64,000 nucleotides of DNA from NCBI RefSeq assembly GCF_012927345.1, contig NZ_JABBGJ010000025.1, positions 62,001 through 126,000 on the forward strand, in the 5' to 3' direction. Origin of the DNA: Paraburkholderia polaris (lineage in GTDB: Bacteria; Pseudomonadota; Gammaproteobacteria; Burkholderiales; Burkholderiaceae). Numbering within the stretch: the stretch's first letter is position 1; each line of letters starts with the position of its first letter. The notes under the pieces are model-generated. The model ran no database searches, was not told where the DNA came from, and saw only the letters and a program-made list of their open reading frames with translations. The translations under genes and the position numbers were made by a program. Positions 27,051-36,630 of the stretch are shown one piece after another.

Positions 27051-27188
27051 CGGTCTCCTGTCCGCATGGTAGATAAGATTCAGTGAGCGATGGCGCCGGA
27101 GAATCGTGGATGTTCGGCGCCAACCGGTCGTTGGAACCGCGCCGGTCAGCATACTCCCTGGTGCTGACTGGATCTTTCCAGACGGGAT

Positions 27189-27737
27189 CTACGCCTTCCA
27201 GACATAGTCCTGGAACGGCGCTTCCAGCGGGGGCTTAGTGATGTTGCCAGCGTAGTTCGTAATTGTGGACGCGGCCAGTACCGCCAAAACTTCGAGCACT
27301 TGATCCTGACGGAAGCCGGCCTCCAGAAACTGATTTACGTCCTTGTTATCCAGGTGTCCGCGCTTCTCGATCGCAGTTTTCGTCAGGGTCGACAGCGCTG
27401 CATGCTGGCGATCAGCAGGCGCCCGGCCATTGCGAATCGCTTCGACGTCGGCGGCTGAAAGTCCTTCTTTCAACGCGAGGGCCGTGTGAAACGCAACCGC
27501 CCATGTGCAGGAATTTGTCACTGCGTTAGTCAGCAACAGAGTCTGTATCTGCGCTTCCGTAAAAGTGCCTGCGTGAACTTTCTGGAAGATACCGATGAAG
27601 CCGCCGATCAGCACCGGCGATTCAGCCATGGCTCCCGCGATGTTGGGGATAAGGCCAAAGTTTTGCTGCAGTTGCCGAAGCACCGGCTTGGATTGCTCCG
27701 GCGCGGATTCAATCGTATGAATGTGAAACGTCGACAT
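27189..27737 (-). CDS. Carboxymuconolactone decarboxylase/AhpD-like protein
   Basis: 182-residue all-alpha protein of the CMD/AhpD superfamily. The active-site helix reads NSCTWAVAFHTAL. Redox-active AhpD proteins have CxxCxxxH here; this one keeps the first Cys and the His but has Ala in place of the second Cys, so a CxxC disulfide reaction is not possible. A GAGG site precedes the ATG. It may be a stress-linked or hydrolase-like family member rather than a peroxidase. Probable partner of the downstream regulator. Confidence 0.88.
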   Translation of the reverse strand: MSTFHIHTIESAPEQSKPVLRQLQQNFGLIPNIAGAMAESPVLIGGFIGIFQKVHAGTFTEAQIQTLLLTNAVTNSCTWAVAFHTALALKEGLSAADVEAIRNGRAPADRQHAALSTLTKTAIEKRGHLDNKDVNQFLEAGFRQDQVLEVLAVLAASTITNYAGNITKPPLEAPFQDYVWKA

Positions 27738-28030
27738 GGCGTGTCCTCGATCGTAGGCGCCGCTCGGGATGAGTTGCGCGATGACCGAAGATTAGGCGCG
27801 AGGGAGCGGCTCGCCAATTACCTCGGATGTAATAGGTTTGAGTCGTGCCACACTGCCATGGCTATGCGGCCTCTGCGAGTGCCTTTGGCGCGCGACTGGT
27901 CGCGCATGGACACATGCAGTAACACCGGCAGCGACAATTCCACGACGATAATGGGCTCGACGGTTTCATCACCTACGTCCGCTCTTCTTCCGAATCCCGA
28001 AGCAAGCGCAACATTCCGCGGCCCGCCCAC

Positions 28031-29137
28031 TCAGAACAGATGGTGTATCCCGCTCAGAAACACAGTCTGCCTTCCACCTGACGCCGCGCCGATCCCAAGC
28101 GTATTCGCCACCGCCCCGCCACCCGCGGTCTCGAACATCAGGTCCGCGTAGACTTGCGTCGCTTTTGACAGCGAATACACGTTCGCCACGGTGAATTGCG
28201 TCCAGCGACGCCCGGCGAGTGTCGCGGACCACGCCCCCGCCGCGATTTCCTCCGCAGGCGTCAAGCGGACGTTGACGCCGCCGTCGAACGTGCGAAAGTG
28301 CTCGCTGTCGCCGTCCGACTGGATCCGCACATCCGTAGCGAGCGCATGCAGCGTCACACGTTCAAAGCGGTACGATCCGCCGATCCCCATATCGCGCACC
28401 TGTTGCGCGTTGAAGGTTGCGCCGGGCGCGAATGTCTGCCCTTCGAACGACGTCAGGCCGAGTCCGTTGGAAAGCGGCAGCAAACGGTCGTGGTATTCGG
28501 AATACACCGCCACCAGCTTGAGCGGCCCATTCGTATAGTTAGCGCCGAAACTGATAGTCCGCCCATTCGTATTACTGGCAGCCGAGCCGGGAAACCCATA
28601 GAGCGCGCCGAAACTCAGTCCACTGTAATTCGCGCTTTTCCATTTGACCGTGCTCGACAACTGCACCGGCAAGGTGCTTCCGAGGCCATCCAGATTGCCA
28701 GGGTGAAACGCAGAGAAGTCGCCCAGCAGTTGACCGGTCGAGACCGAGCCGAGCCAATCGAAATTCCAGTCGGTCTGACGGCCGAGCGTCACGGTGCCGA
28801 ACATCGGATCGGACATCCCCACGTAGGCCTGGCGATTGAAAAAAGTACTGCTGCTGGCAGACGCACCGGTCGTCGTGACAAAGCCGCTTTCGAGCCTGAA
28901 TACCACCGAACGGCCCGCGCCGATATCTTCGACACCCTGGAAGCCGAAGCGGTCGGCTTGAAGGGTGCCCTGCTCGGCGATGAAAGCCTGAGCGCCGTGC
29001 AGATTGCTCACGTAACCGAGGCCTGCGTCGAGACTGCCGTACAACGTGACACTACTCTGGGCGTTAGCGGCCGTAGAAACGACGAGCGCAGCCGAGCACG
29101 CGACTGAGGTCGCGTAAAAAGCGAATTTGGTTTTCAT
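28031..29137 (-). CDS. Burkholderiales-type porin
   Basis: Outer membrane porin of 368 residues. Signal peptide MKTKFAFYATSVACSAALVVSTAANA, mature start QSSVTLYGSLDAGLGYV, eyelet region FFNRQAYVGMSDPMFGTVTLGRQTD, and terminal HHLF for assembly. It lies 87 bp behind an NCS2 permease on the same strand and probably shares its role in uptake of one substrate. The ribosome site is poor at this ATG and upstream in-frame starts are no better. Confidence 0.9.
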   Translation of the reverse strand: MKTKFAFYATSVACSAALVVSTAANAQSSVTLYGSLDAGLGYVSNLHGAQAFIAEQGTLQADRFGFQGVEDIGAGRSVVFRLESGFVTTTGASASSSTFFNRQAYVGMSDPMFGTVTLGRQTDWNFDWLGSVSTGQLLGDFSAFHPGNLDGLGSTLPVQLSSTVKWKSANYSGLSFGALYGFPGSAASNTNGRTISFGANYTNGPLKLVAVYSEYHDRLLPLSNGLGLTSFEGQTFAPGATFNAQQVRDMGIGGSYRFERVTLHALATDVRIQSDGDSEHFRTFDGGVNVRLTPAEEIAAGAWSATLAGRRWTQFTVANVYSLSKATQVYADLMFETAGGGAVANTLGIGAASGGRQTVFLSGIHHLF

Positions 29138-29224
29138 TGCGTGTGGGTTGAAGCGTTGGAAGAAGGACTGCAAGGGCGTGCGTTAAAAGTGCACTAAAAA
29201 TGCGTTAGAAACTCAAGCTCGCGA

Positions 29225-30553
29225 TCAGACTGTCTGGATCTTCTCCGCGGGCCCGAGGCGCCATGCGCCGAAAAACAGATTGACGACGATTGCGGTGAGC
29301 GTCCCCGCCGCCATGCCGTTGCCCAATACGATCTGCCAATAGCCGGGGAACGATGCATACACGTTGGGGACCAGAATCGGTAGCAAGCCCACAACAAGCG
29401 CCGCAGCGAGCGTGTATTGATTGCCACGTGCATGCAGGTCGAGCTTGCCGAGCAGGTTGACGCCCATCACACCGATCATCGCGAATACGATCAGCGCCGT
29501 GCCGCCTACCACCGGCGCGGGAATCGCGTAAGCGAAGCGTCCGAGCGGCGCAAACAGCGCGATGACCATCAACATCGCACCGGCCGTCGCGGTCACGAAA
29601 CGCGAGCGCACGCCGGTGGTCTGCACCACGCCGATATTCTCCGCGCTCGTGATGATCAGCGACGTGCCCAGCAGCGAGCCGAGCAGCGACGCCACCGCAT
29701 CGCCGCGAATGGTCCTCGGCACGTCGCGGCGCATGTCGATCTTCTTGCCGGTGATCTCGCCGACAGCAACCGTCTGACCCGTTGCCTCGGCCATCGAGAT
29801 GACGCTGAAGATCAGCATCGGCAGCGCGGCAAGCACGTCGAAGCGAGGCATGCCGAAGGGCAGCAGCGTCGGTAGAGTGAAGAGCGGACCGGCCCACATG
29901 CCGCCTGCCGGCATCAGCCCGCTTGCCCAGCCTGCACACGTGCCGATCGCGAGGCCGATCAGCACGGCAAGCCGCCCCACCGTGCCCTTGAAGAGGCGCG
30001 CCACGGCCAGCGTGGCCACGATCGTGAGCAGCGCGAGACCAAGCGACTGCGGCCGCGCGAAACCGGGCGTTCCGGGCTGCCCGACAATGATGCCGGCGTA
30101 GATCTTGATGAGACTCACCGAGACGAGCAGCAGCATCGTTCCCACCACCACACGCGGAAAAAAACGCAGGCAGCGCGCGAATACCGGCAGCACGAGCCAG
30201 TAGAACAAGCTGGTGAGAATCGCCGCGCCCGCGGCGGTGCGCAGATCCGTCTGCGTGGCGATGACGGCGAACAGCATGGCGGGCGCGCCGCCCGGCACCA
30301 TCACGAAGGGCAGCCGTGAACCGATCGCCCCCGCCCCGAGCGATTGCAGCAGTGTGCCGGCGCCGCAGGCAAAGAAGGTCGCACCGATCAGTTGCACGGT
30401 CATGCCCGATGAGAGCGACAACATCCGCGACACCAGAAAAACCGCGGTAACGGGCGAAGCCGCCATCGACAGGACATGCTGCAAGCCGAACAGCACGAGT
30501 TGCCACGCGGGCAAGCGCGCATCGACGCTATGTGTGGCTGGGTCAGGATTCAC
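29225..30553 (-). CDS. NCS2 nucleobase:cation symporter
   Basis: Inner membrane permease of 442 residues in the uracil/xanthine/ascorbate family. It has the early LFGLQHVLSM motif with Gln-His, a large set of Gly/Ala-rich helices, and the signature SAENIGVVQTTGVRSRF near residues 285-301. The GTG start has GGGGG upstream. It lies 30 bp behind the arylsulfotransferase-like gene and ahead of a porin, so the three may form an operon. A nucleobase or related heterocycle is the likely substrate. Confidence 0.92.
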   Translation of the reverse strand: MNPDPATHSVDARLPAWQLVLFGLQHVLSMAASPVTAVFLVSRMLSLSSGMTVQLIGATFFACGAGTLLQSLGAGAIGSRLPFVMVPGGAPAMLFAVIATQTDLRTAAGAAILTSLFYWLVLPVFARCLRFFPRVVVGTMLLLVSVSLIKIYAGIIVGQPGTPGFARPQSLGLALLTIVATLAVARLFKGTVGRLAVLIGLAIGTCAGWASGLMPAGGMWAGPLFTLPTLLPFGMPRFDVLAALPMLIFSVISMAEATGQTVAVGEITGKKIDMRRDVPRTIRGDAVASLLGSLLGTSLIITSAENIGVVQTTGVRSRFVTATAGAMLMVIALFAPLGRFAYAIPAPVVGGTALIVFAMIGVMGVNLLGKLDLHARGNQYTLAAALVVGLLPILVPNVYASFPGYWQIVLGNGMAAGTLTAIVVNLFFGAWRLGPAEKIQTV

Positions 30554-30583
30554 GTTACCCCCGGAAGATCGAAAACGCAGCGT

Positions 30584-31699
30584 TCAGGCGCGCAGCCACG
30601 GCAATTGCTCGCGGCTGTAACGGAAAGTCTGGAAGACGCTGTTCAACTGGCCGGGGCCGGTTTTGCGCGCCGCTTCGTCCGGGTACTCGCCGAACCAGGG
30701 AATCACGTATTCCCACACCACCTCGCCCGCGGGTGTCACTTCGAAGAGGCGGCCCGTTGCCGACTCGGTGATGTGCGTGTTGCCATTCGCGAGGCGCTGA
30801 GCGTTGCCCATGAAGGCGCTGTAGAACGCATTCACCATGTCGTCGGCGTACGACCACACCACTTCATTGTTCGTCGGATTGATCTCGAGCACGCGTGAGA
30901 AAGCCACGTGCGCGCCGCTGCGGAAATTGCCGTTGTCGAACGTGAGAATGTTGCCGTTGGCGAGCGCTACGGGTGCGTGCTGGTGCGACACCACGCTCGG
31001 CGGAATGTGCATCGTGACGCCGCCGGTTTTGCGGTCGACGGCGATGATGCCCGACGTGGTGCGCAGGCTCATCAGCACCTCGCCCTTCGCATTCACGCCG
31101 AGCCCGTTCACGAGCGGCCAGTGATACCGGCCGAAGCCGGACGCGATCGGAAAGTCCTCGGGCTTGAGGTGCTCCCACGCTTTCCATTCCCACACCAGTT
31201 CTCCCGCGCGATTCACTTCGCGGATCACGTCGGCGTACATGACTTCGTCGGGGCCGTGCGCCGTGCCGCCCGGCACGCGTTCGGCAAACCCCGCCGGCAC
31301 CGGTGCGCACGCGGCGTAAAGCAGATTACCGTTGGCGAGCCACTGCGCGTCATGGTGATGCGCCGGATCTTCGTAGTGCCAGACCACCTCGCCTTCAGGC
31401 GTGACTTCGGAGAAATCGCCGCCATGCCACATCGACCACGGCGCGTAGCGGTTTTCCGATTTGGCATGGTTGCCGTTGTAGCCGAGATTGCCATTGGGAA
31501 GAATCACGGCGTGGCGTCCGGCCCGCACCGGCATCCTCCACTCGTGAACGACTGTGCCGTCGATATCGATGAGATAGACGTGGCCGGCCGCCGTTTGCGG
31601 CGCAATCAGCGTGTAGCCGCCGGCTGAAGCCTCGGGGTCGTGAGCGATGAGGCCGACGCCGCGGCGCCGCTGGGTAATTTGATCGACTGTCGTGGTCAC
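30584..31699 (-). CDS. Arylsulfotransferase (ASST)-like beta-propeller protein
   Basis: 371 residues with repeated propeller-blade motifs such as VYLIDIDGTVVHEW, VVWHYEDPAHHHDAQWLANGNLL and ARVLEI-like repeats ending in GNTHITES. This matches the ASST-related domain, not a classical PAPS sulfotransferase. No signal peptide is visible, unlike periplasmic AssT, so it is probably cytoplasmic. His-rich stretches (HHHDAQW, SHQHAPV, NTHIT) may form the active site. The GTG start has ACGGAG upstream. First gene of the set with the permease and porin; its reaction is unknown. Confidence 0.8.
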   Translation of the reverse strand: MTTTVDQITQRRRGVGLIAHDPEASAGGYTLIAPQTAAGHVYLIDIDGTVVHEWRMPVRAGRHAVILPNGNLGYNGNHAKSENRYAPWSMWHGGDFSEVTPEGEVVWHYEDPAHHHDAQWLANGNLLYAACAPVPAGFAERVPGGTAHGPDEVMYADVIREVNRAGELVWEWKAWEHLKPEDFPIASGFGRYHWPLVNGLGVNAKGEVLMSLRTTSGIIAVDRKTGGVTMHIPPSVVSHQHAPVALANGNILTFDNGNFRSGAHVAFSRVLEINPTNNEVVWSYADDMVNAFYSAFMGNAQRLANGNTHITESATGRLFEVTPAGEVVWEYVIPWFGEYPDEAARKTGPGQLNSVFQTFRYSREQLPWLRA

Positions 31700-31775
31700 G
31701 GTTCGCTCCGTTAAGATGATGAAGCGAAATCTAGGCTATCCGATCCGTCAATAAAATCTGATTATTCTTTACGGC

Positions 31776-31796
31776 CCGTATGGAAAAACCATACGG
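31776..31796. promoter_or_regulatory. Perfect dyad in the LysR/ASST divergent promoter
   Basis: CCGTATGG (31776-31783), five bases AAAAA and CCATACGG (31789-31796) form a perfect inverted repeat. It sits 8 bp before the LysR start and 77 bp before the ASST-like start. Position and symmetry fit the autoregulatory and activation site of the adjacent LysR protein. Confidence 0.65.
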
Positions 31797-31803
31797 TTGA
31801 TTT

Positions 31804-32760
31804 ATGCGTCCAATATCGCAGACATTCCGCTGTTTCGACGAGGTGGTCAGGCGCGGTTCGATCCGCAAAGCGGCCGAATCGCTGCACCTGACCGCAGCCG
31901 CAGTGCATCAGCAAATCCTCAACCTGGAAGAGCAGGTCGGCTCGCCGCTCTTCGACCGTTTGCCGCGCGGCATGCAGCTCACCACAGCCGGCGAGATCAT
32001 CATTGCCGCGGTGCGGCGCGGTCAGCGCGATTTCGATAACGCGATGACTCAGGTGGAAGACCTGCGCTCACTGCGCCGCGGGCATATCAACCTGGCGGTG
32101 TCGCCTTCGTCAGCCGAGCAGTTGGTGCCCGAGGCCATTCAGGCGGCCATGAAAAGTTATCCGGGCGTGACTTACAGCGTGCGCTCGGGCAACGGCGAGA
32201 GCATCCTCAAGTGGGTAGAGACCGGCGAAGCCGACATTGGCTACGGCCTGCGTCGCAAGCCGCCGCCTGGCGTCGTGGAAGTGCGCGCCTTCTCGCAGCA
32301 CCTCGGGCTCGTCACGCCGCCTGGACATCCGCTGACGAAGCTCGGCAAGCGGCCCCGGCTGCGCGACTGTCTCGACTACCCGCTCATCCTCATGACACCG
32401 GATACGGAATTGCGGGCCATGGTGGATCAGATCGACCACCGGCAGCAGCGCAAGGCACGTCCGCTGGTGGAGACGAGTTCGGTTTCGATGGTCCGCCGGC
32501 TCGTTGCGGACGGTGTCGGTATCGGCTTCCTGATTGCGGAGAACGTCGCGGAGGACGTGACGCAGCGCAAGCTCGCGTGGACCCCGCTCGCCGATGCCGG
32601 CGCGAAGTCGTTCAGTTGCCTCTATCAACGCTCGGATCTGACCACGACCGTCGCGATGAGCATGTTTCTGCAGTTCCTCGGCCACGCGATCGAGACGACC
32701 GAGAGCCAGTTCCACGCTACGGCGCAATCGGGCCGCAAGCGTGCGCAGCGGGTTAAGTGA
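31804..32760 (+). CDS. LysR-family transcriptional regulator
   Basis: 318 residues. N-terminal winged helix (FRCFDEVVRRGSIRKAAESLHLTAAAVHQQILNLEEQVG, about residues 8-46) and the PBP2-like effector domain starting near INLAVSPSSAEQLVPEA. It is divergent from the ASST-like/NCS2/porin genes across about 100 bp that hold a perfect dyad. Most likely it activates or represses that uptake set. Confidence 0.92.
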   Translation: MRPISQTFRCFDEVVRRGSIRKAAESLHLTAAAVHQQILNLEEQVGSPLFDRLPRGMQLTTAGEIIIAAVRRGQRDFDNAMTQVEDLRSLRRGHINLAVSPSSAEQLVPEAIQAAMKSYPGVTYSVRSGNGESILKWVETGEADIGYGLRRKPPPGVVEVRAFSQHLGLVTPPGHPLTKLGKRPRLRDCLDYPLILMTPDTELRAMVDQIDHRQQRKARPLVETSSVSMVRRLVADGVGIGFLIAENVAEDVTQRKLAWTPLADAGAKSFSCLYQRSDLTTTVAMSMFLQFLGHAIETTESQFHATAQSGRKRAQRVK

Positions 32761-32870
32761 GGAATCCGGAGGCATTCGACTCAGTTCAACTCAGTTCGGC
32801 TCGGGTCGAGCTCTCAGGCACAGCGCTATACTTTTCCTTCCCTCATAGCGGCACGATCCACGACTCCACC

Positions 32871-33329
32871 ATGGAACACCTCACCTTCCGGACCGCAGTA
32901 TTCGCCGATCTTCCGGCCATCATCGACCTGTTGGCGGACGACAAGCTCGGCAGCCAGCGCGAAACTGTCAGCAACCCGCCGGACGAACGCTATGTTGCTG
33001 CGTTCAAGGCCATCGAAGCGGACTCGAATCAGCAGCTCGTCGTTGCGGTCGACGGAGAGATCGTGATCGGCACACTGCAACTCTCGTTCATACCCGGCAT
33101 CGCTCGCCGCGGCGCATGGCGCGGGCAAATCGAAGCCGTTCGAATCGCCGCGGCGTATCGCAGTACGGGCATCGGCCAGCACATGTTCGAATGGGCGATC
33201 GCTGAGTGCAAATCACGCGGCTGCGCAATGGTGCAACTCACCACCGACAAGGGCCGCCCGGACGCGCACCGGTTCTATGAAAAACTCGGCTTCGTTGCGA
33301 GCCACGAGGGTTACAAGATCATTCTTTAG
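32871..33329 (+). CDS. GNAT-family N-acetyltransferase
   Basis: 152 residues. The acetyl-CoA loop is in IEAVRIAAAYRSTGIGQHMFEWAIAE (R/Q-x-x-G-x-G/A type), followed by CAMVQLTTDKGRPDAHRFYEKLGFVASHEGYKIIL, the typical C-terminal half. The closest look is to small aminoacyl or phosphinothricin-like GNATs; the substrate cannot be told. Upstream in-frame codons exist without a better start, and the ribosome site is weak. Confidence 0.88.
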   Translation: MEHLTFRTAVFADLPAIIDLLADDKLGSQRETVSNPPDERYVAAFKAIEADSNQQLVVAVDGEIVIGTLQLSFIPGIARRGAWRGQIEAVRIAAAYRSTGIGQHMFEWAIAECKSRGCAMVQLTTDKGRPDAHRFYEKLGFVASHEGYKIIL

Positions 33330-33635
33330 CGCCGCAGAGTTCGGTCGCATCCTCGGCGGAAAATCGCTCCACACACGCCTGCCTCACTCTCTCGACAGTA
33401 ACGGACCAGCCTTCGCCCGCCGCCCGGCGAAACAGCCGCAGCGTGTGCGGATACCACGGCGAAGCGCGGGTCTGGAAAGCGCAACATGTACCACGCAGCT
33501 CACGGGAAACGGTCAAGCGGTAACGCCCGGAAATGAGCGGGTTTCGGGCTTCTAATCCAACGCTATAAACAGAATCACACGAGAAAAGACCGCGCGGTAG
33601 TGCTAGAATCGCCCGCGCCTTTACGCTCACCCAAC
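33330..33635. other. Gap between the GNAT and copper block genes
   Basis: About 305 bp. A GC-rich imperfect hairpin, GCCCGGAAA to TTTCGGGC near 33525-33550, may act as a terminator for the GNAT gene. A leftward frame covering most of it has coding-like composition, but no start codon with a ribosome site was found and I do not recognise it. Confidence 0.35.
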
Positions 33636-34037
33636 ATGACCCTAGGCTCCCGCAACCGCATGACCGCATGGCTTGGCCTGATCGCCATGTGGCTCGTCGT
33701 GTTCGCGCCGATCGTGAGTCAGATGGTGGTATCGAACCGCACGCACGAGCCCTTCGCGGCACTCTGTTCGGCGCTACAGCCGACCAACCAGAGCCTGGCG
33801 AGCCAGTCTACCCAAGCCAGCCCGCCGCCGGTCCATCTCAGCCACGACGACGCCTTCGCCGCTTGCGGCTATTGCCATCTGCTCCAACATCACGTCGCCA
33901 TGCCGACCGTTGCGGCCGTCGATCCGCCGGCCGCGCTCGCGCTTGCCGGCACCGCGCCGCCCGCCCTCTCCACCCGCTTCACACCGCTCGGCGCGTTCCC
34001 GTCCGGACGCCCACGAGACCCACCCGCCGTTTCCTGA
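33636..34037 (+). CDS. DUF2946-family membrane-anchored protein, copper block
   Basis: 133 residues. One N-terminal hydrophobic segment (TAWLGLIAMWLVVFAPIVSQ) is followed by a periplasmic part. The conserved core HDDAFAACGYCHLLQHH holds a CxxC and several histidines, a plausible metal-binding site. Members of this family are often encoded with TonB receptors, PepSY proteins and PCu(A)C chaperones, as here. The role in copper handling is inferred from context and from the Cys/His motif. The ribosome site is weak; another Met lies eight codons in. Confidence 0.82.
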   Translation: MTLGSRNRMTAWLGLIAMWLVVFAPIVSQMVVSNRTHEPFAALCSALQPTNQSLASQSTQASPPPVHLSHDDAFAACGYCHLLQHHVAMPTVAAVDPPAALALAGTAPPALSTRFTPLGAFPSGRPRDPPAVS

Positions 34038-34120
34038 TCGCTGTTGTTCCTGATCGCGCATCTCGTCGCACCCGTTGAGGGGGCGCGCGATCGCCTGTTC
34101 AATGCATCAAGGAAACGTTC

Positions 34121-36499
34121 ATGTTCAACTTCGCTCTGCGAAGGCTGCCCTTTTGCGCCCGCCGCGGCGCCAGGCGCATTCCATCCGGCCGGCGGCCGCT
34201 GTCGTATTTTTCGGCGTATTTTCCAGCGTTAGTTCCGGCGTTCGTGCCGGCATTTATCGCCTCCCCGGCCCACGCGGAGAGCGCCCCCGCCGACGCCACC
34301 CTCCCCGCTGTCAGTGTCACCGCCAATGCCGTCGCCACCCCGCGCGCCGTCGATCCTAACTTGCCGGCCTCGGTTGAGACCGTGACTCGCGAACAGTTCG
34401 ACAACTGGAACGTCGTCAACACCGAAGACGTCTTGAAGTACATGCCGAACCTCGCTGTGCGAAAGCGCTTTATCGGCGATCTGAATTCGATCATCGCCGT
34501 ACGCGGTACCAGCAACACGCAGAGCGCGCGTGGTCTCGTCTACGCGGACGGCCTGCTGCTCAGCAATCTGCTCGGCAACAGTTATTCGTTTCCGCCACGC
34601 TGGTCGATGGTGTTTCCCGACGAGATCCAGCAGGTGGACGTGATCTACGGGCCGTTTTCGGCGCTCTATCCCGGCAATTCGCTGGGCGCAACGGTGCTCA
34701 TCAGCACTCGCATGCCGAAGAAGTTTGAAGCGGACGCGGACGTCAAAGCCTTCACTCAGCACTTCAGCCTGTTCGGCGTGAATCAGAATTTCAACGGCAG
34801 CGAAGCGAGCGCGTCGATCGGCGACCGGATCGGCAAGTTCTCGTATTTGCTGGGCGTGAATCACCTGGAAAACACGAGCCAGCCGCTGCAATTCGCGACG
34901 CTCGCCAAGTCCAGCGTGCCCGCGAAAGCCGGCGACATGCCGGTTACCGGCGCGTACTTCTACAACAACCAGACCAATACGCCGACCGCGGTGCTCGGCG
35001 TCAACGGCGAAGGGATCGAACACACGGTGCAGGACCAGTTCAAGCTGAAGATGCAGTACGACTTCACGCCGACACTGCAGGCCGCCTTCACGCTAGGTTA
35101 CTGGCACCAGACCTACAACAGCGAGACGTCGAGCTTCCTGCGCGACGCGAACGGCAACCCGGTATACAGCGGCAAGGTCGCGATCGGCGGCTACGAATAC
35201 ACCATTCCGGCGGCCGCCCTCGCCCCGAGTCTCGGCCACAGCGAGAACTGGCTATACGGCGTCACGCTGAAGACCCGCAACGCCACCGGCTGGAACGGCG
35301 AAGCGATCGCTTCGTACTACGACATCGGCAATAGCGTGGCGCGCACCGCGAACTCAGGTGCGCCGGGCAACGGCCCAGGCACGGTGATCTTCGGCGACGG
35401 CACCGGCTGGAAAACGCTCGATCTGCGCACCACGTACACGCCCGTCACGCCACAAGCGGGATTGACGAGCCACGCGCTGAGCTTCGGCTATCACTACGAC
35501 AACTACTTCCTCGACAACGAGAGTTACAACACGCTGAACTGGCGCGACGGCGCGGCTACGTCATTTGCCAATGCGTTCGCCGGCAAGACGCAGACTCAGG
35601 CGCTGTACGCGCAGGACGCATGGCACTTTCTGCCGCGCTGGAAATTGGTCTACGGCGTGCGGTACGAAGACTGGCAAGCCTACGGCGGCTCGAACGCGCT
35701 GCCCGGCAAAGCCATTCCGTACAACGACGCGAATCAGCACCACTTCTCGCCGAAAGCCGCATTGTCGTTCGATGTCACCGACGATCTGAGCTTGCGCGCT
35801 TCCGTCGGCCGCGCCTATCGGTTTCCGACTGTGGGTGAGATGTTCCAGGGGCAAATCAACGGCTCGTCGATCATCAACAACAATCCGAATCTGAAGCCCG
35901 AAGACGATCTCTCGAAAGAGCTGACCGCCGAATGGGCGCACTGGAATGGCGTGTTCCGCTTCTCGCTGTTTCAGGACGATGTGAAGAACACGATCTTCAG
36001 CCAGACCGACACGACCGTGATTCCGAACGTGACCAACTTCCAGAATATCGGCAAGGTGCGCTCGCGTGGCGTCGAAACGAGTTACTCCGGTCAGGATGTG
36101 TTCGTACGCGGTCTCGATCTGCTGGCAAGCGTGGCGTACACGCAGTCGAAGATCATCGCGAATGCGCAGAACCCGGCGACCGTCGGCAAGTACTTCTATC
36201 GGATTCCGCTGTGGCGCGCCAATCTCGCCGCGACGTATCACATCGACGAACGCGCGGCGGTTACGCTCGCCGCGCGCTACTCCGGCCGCGAATACAACAC
36301 GCTCACCAATACCGACACGAATCCCGACGTATTCGGCGGCACCAGTTCGTACACGGTGGCGGACGCGAAGTTCACGTTCAAGCCGACAAAACTGAGTGAA
36401 GTCGGCATCGGCGTGGACAACCTGTTCGATGCGCGCTATTTCGTCTATCACCCGTATCCGGGCCGCACGTTCTACGTCGAAGCGAAGCTGCGCATGTGA
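34121..36499 (+). CDS. TonB-dependent receptor, probable copper uptake (OprC/NosA type)
   Basis: Outer membrane receptor of 792 residues with good AAGGAA upstream. The signal region ends at AHAESAP, then a TonB-box-like LPAVSVTA near residues 61-68, a plug domain (DVLKYMPNLAVRKRFIGDLNSIIAVRG, FPDEIQQVDVIYGPFSALYPGN) and a beta-barrel ending in a DNLFDARYFVYHPYPGRTFYVEAKLRM-like terminus. The first gene after DUF2946, it precedes PepSY and PCu(A)C genes. Copper is the likely cargo by context; the barrel itself does not prove it. Confidence 0.92.
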   Translation: MFNFALRRLPFCARRGARRIPSGRRPLSYFSAYFPALVPAFVPAFIASPAHAESAPADATLPAVSVTANAVATPRAVDPNLPASVETVTREQFDNWNVVNTEDVLKYMPNLAVRKRFIGDLNSIIAVRGTSNTQSARGLVYADGLLLSNLLGNSYSFPPRWSMVFPDEIQQVDVIYGPFSALYPGNSLGATVLISTRMPKKFEADADVKAFTQHFSLFGVNQNFNGSEASASIGDRIGKFSYLLGVNHLENTSQPLQFATLAKSSVPAKAGDMPVTGAYFYNNQTNTPTAVLGVNGEGIEHTVQDQFKLKMQYDFTPTLQAAFTLGYWHQTYNSETSSFLRDANGNPVYSGKVAIGGYEYTIPAAALAPSLGHSENWLYGVTLKTRNATGWNGEAIASYYDIGNSVARTANSGAPGNGPGTVIFGDGTGWKTLDLRTTYTPVTPQAGLTSHALSFGYHYDNYFLDNESYNTLNWRDGAATSFANAFAGKTQTQALYAQDAWHFLPRWKLVYGVRYEDWQAYGGSNALPGKAIPYNDANQHHFSPKAALSFDVTDDLSLRASVGRAYRFPTVGEMFQGQINGSSIINNNPNLKPEDDLSKELTAEWAHWNGVFRFSLFQDDVKNTIFSQTDTTVIPNVTNFQNIGKVRSRGVETSYSGQDVFVRGLDLLASVAYTQSKIIANAQNPATVGKYFYRIPLWRANLAATYHIDERAAVTLAARYSGREYNTLTNTDTNPDVFGGTSSYTVADAKFTFKPTKLSEVGIGVDNLFDARYFVYHPYPGRTFYVEAKLRM

Positions 36500-36630
36500 A
36501 CACGTGATTGGCACGCGCAGATTGCGTTCGTCTGGTGCTCGCCGTGTAGTCGATGCACTCGCGAGTCGCAATCCAGCGCGTGCATCGCTGCGAAAACCGA
36601 TCGACCCATTATTTGCTGCAGGAGGATGGA

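Noticed and set aside
33319-33762. Leftward 147-codon frame overlapping the DUF2946 gene
   Set aside because: Its upper half is antisense to DUF2946 and no start was supported; the lower half is coding-like but unrecognised, so it is only mentioned in the gap note.
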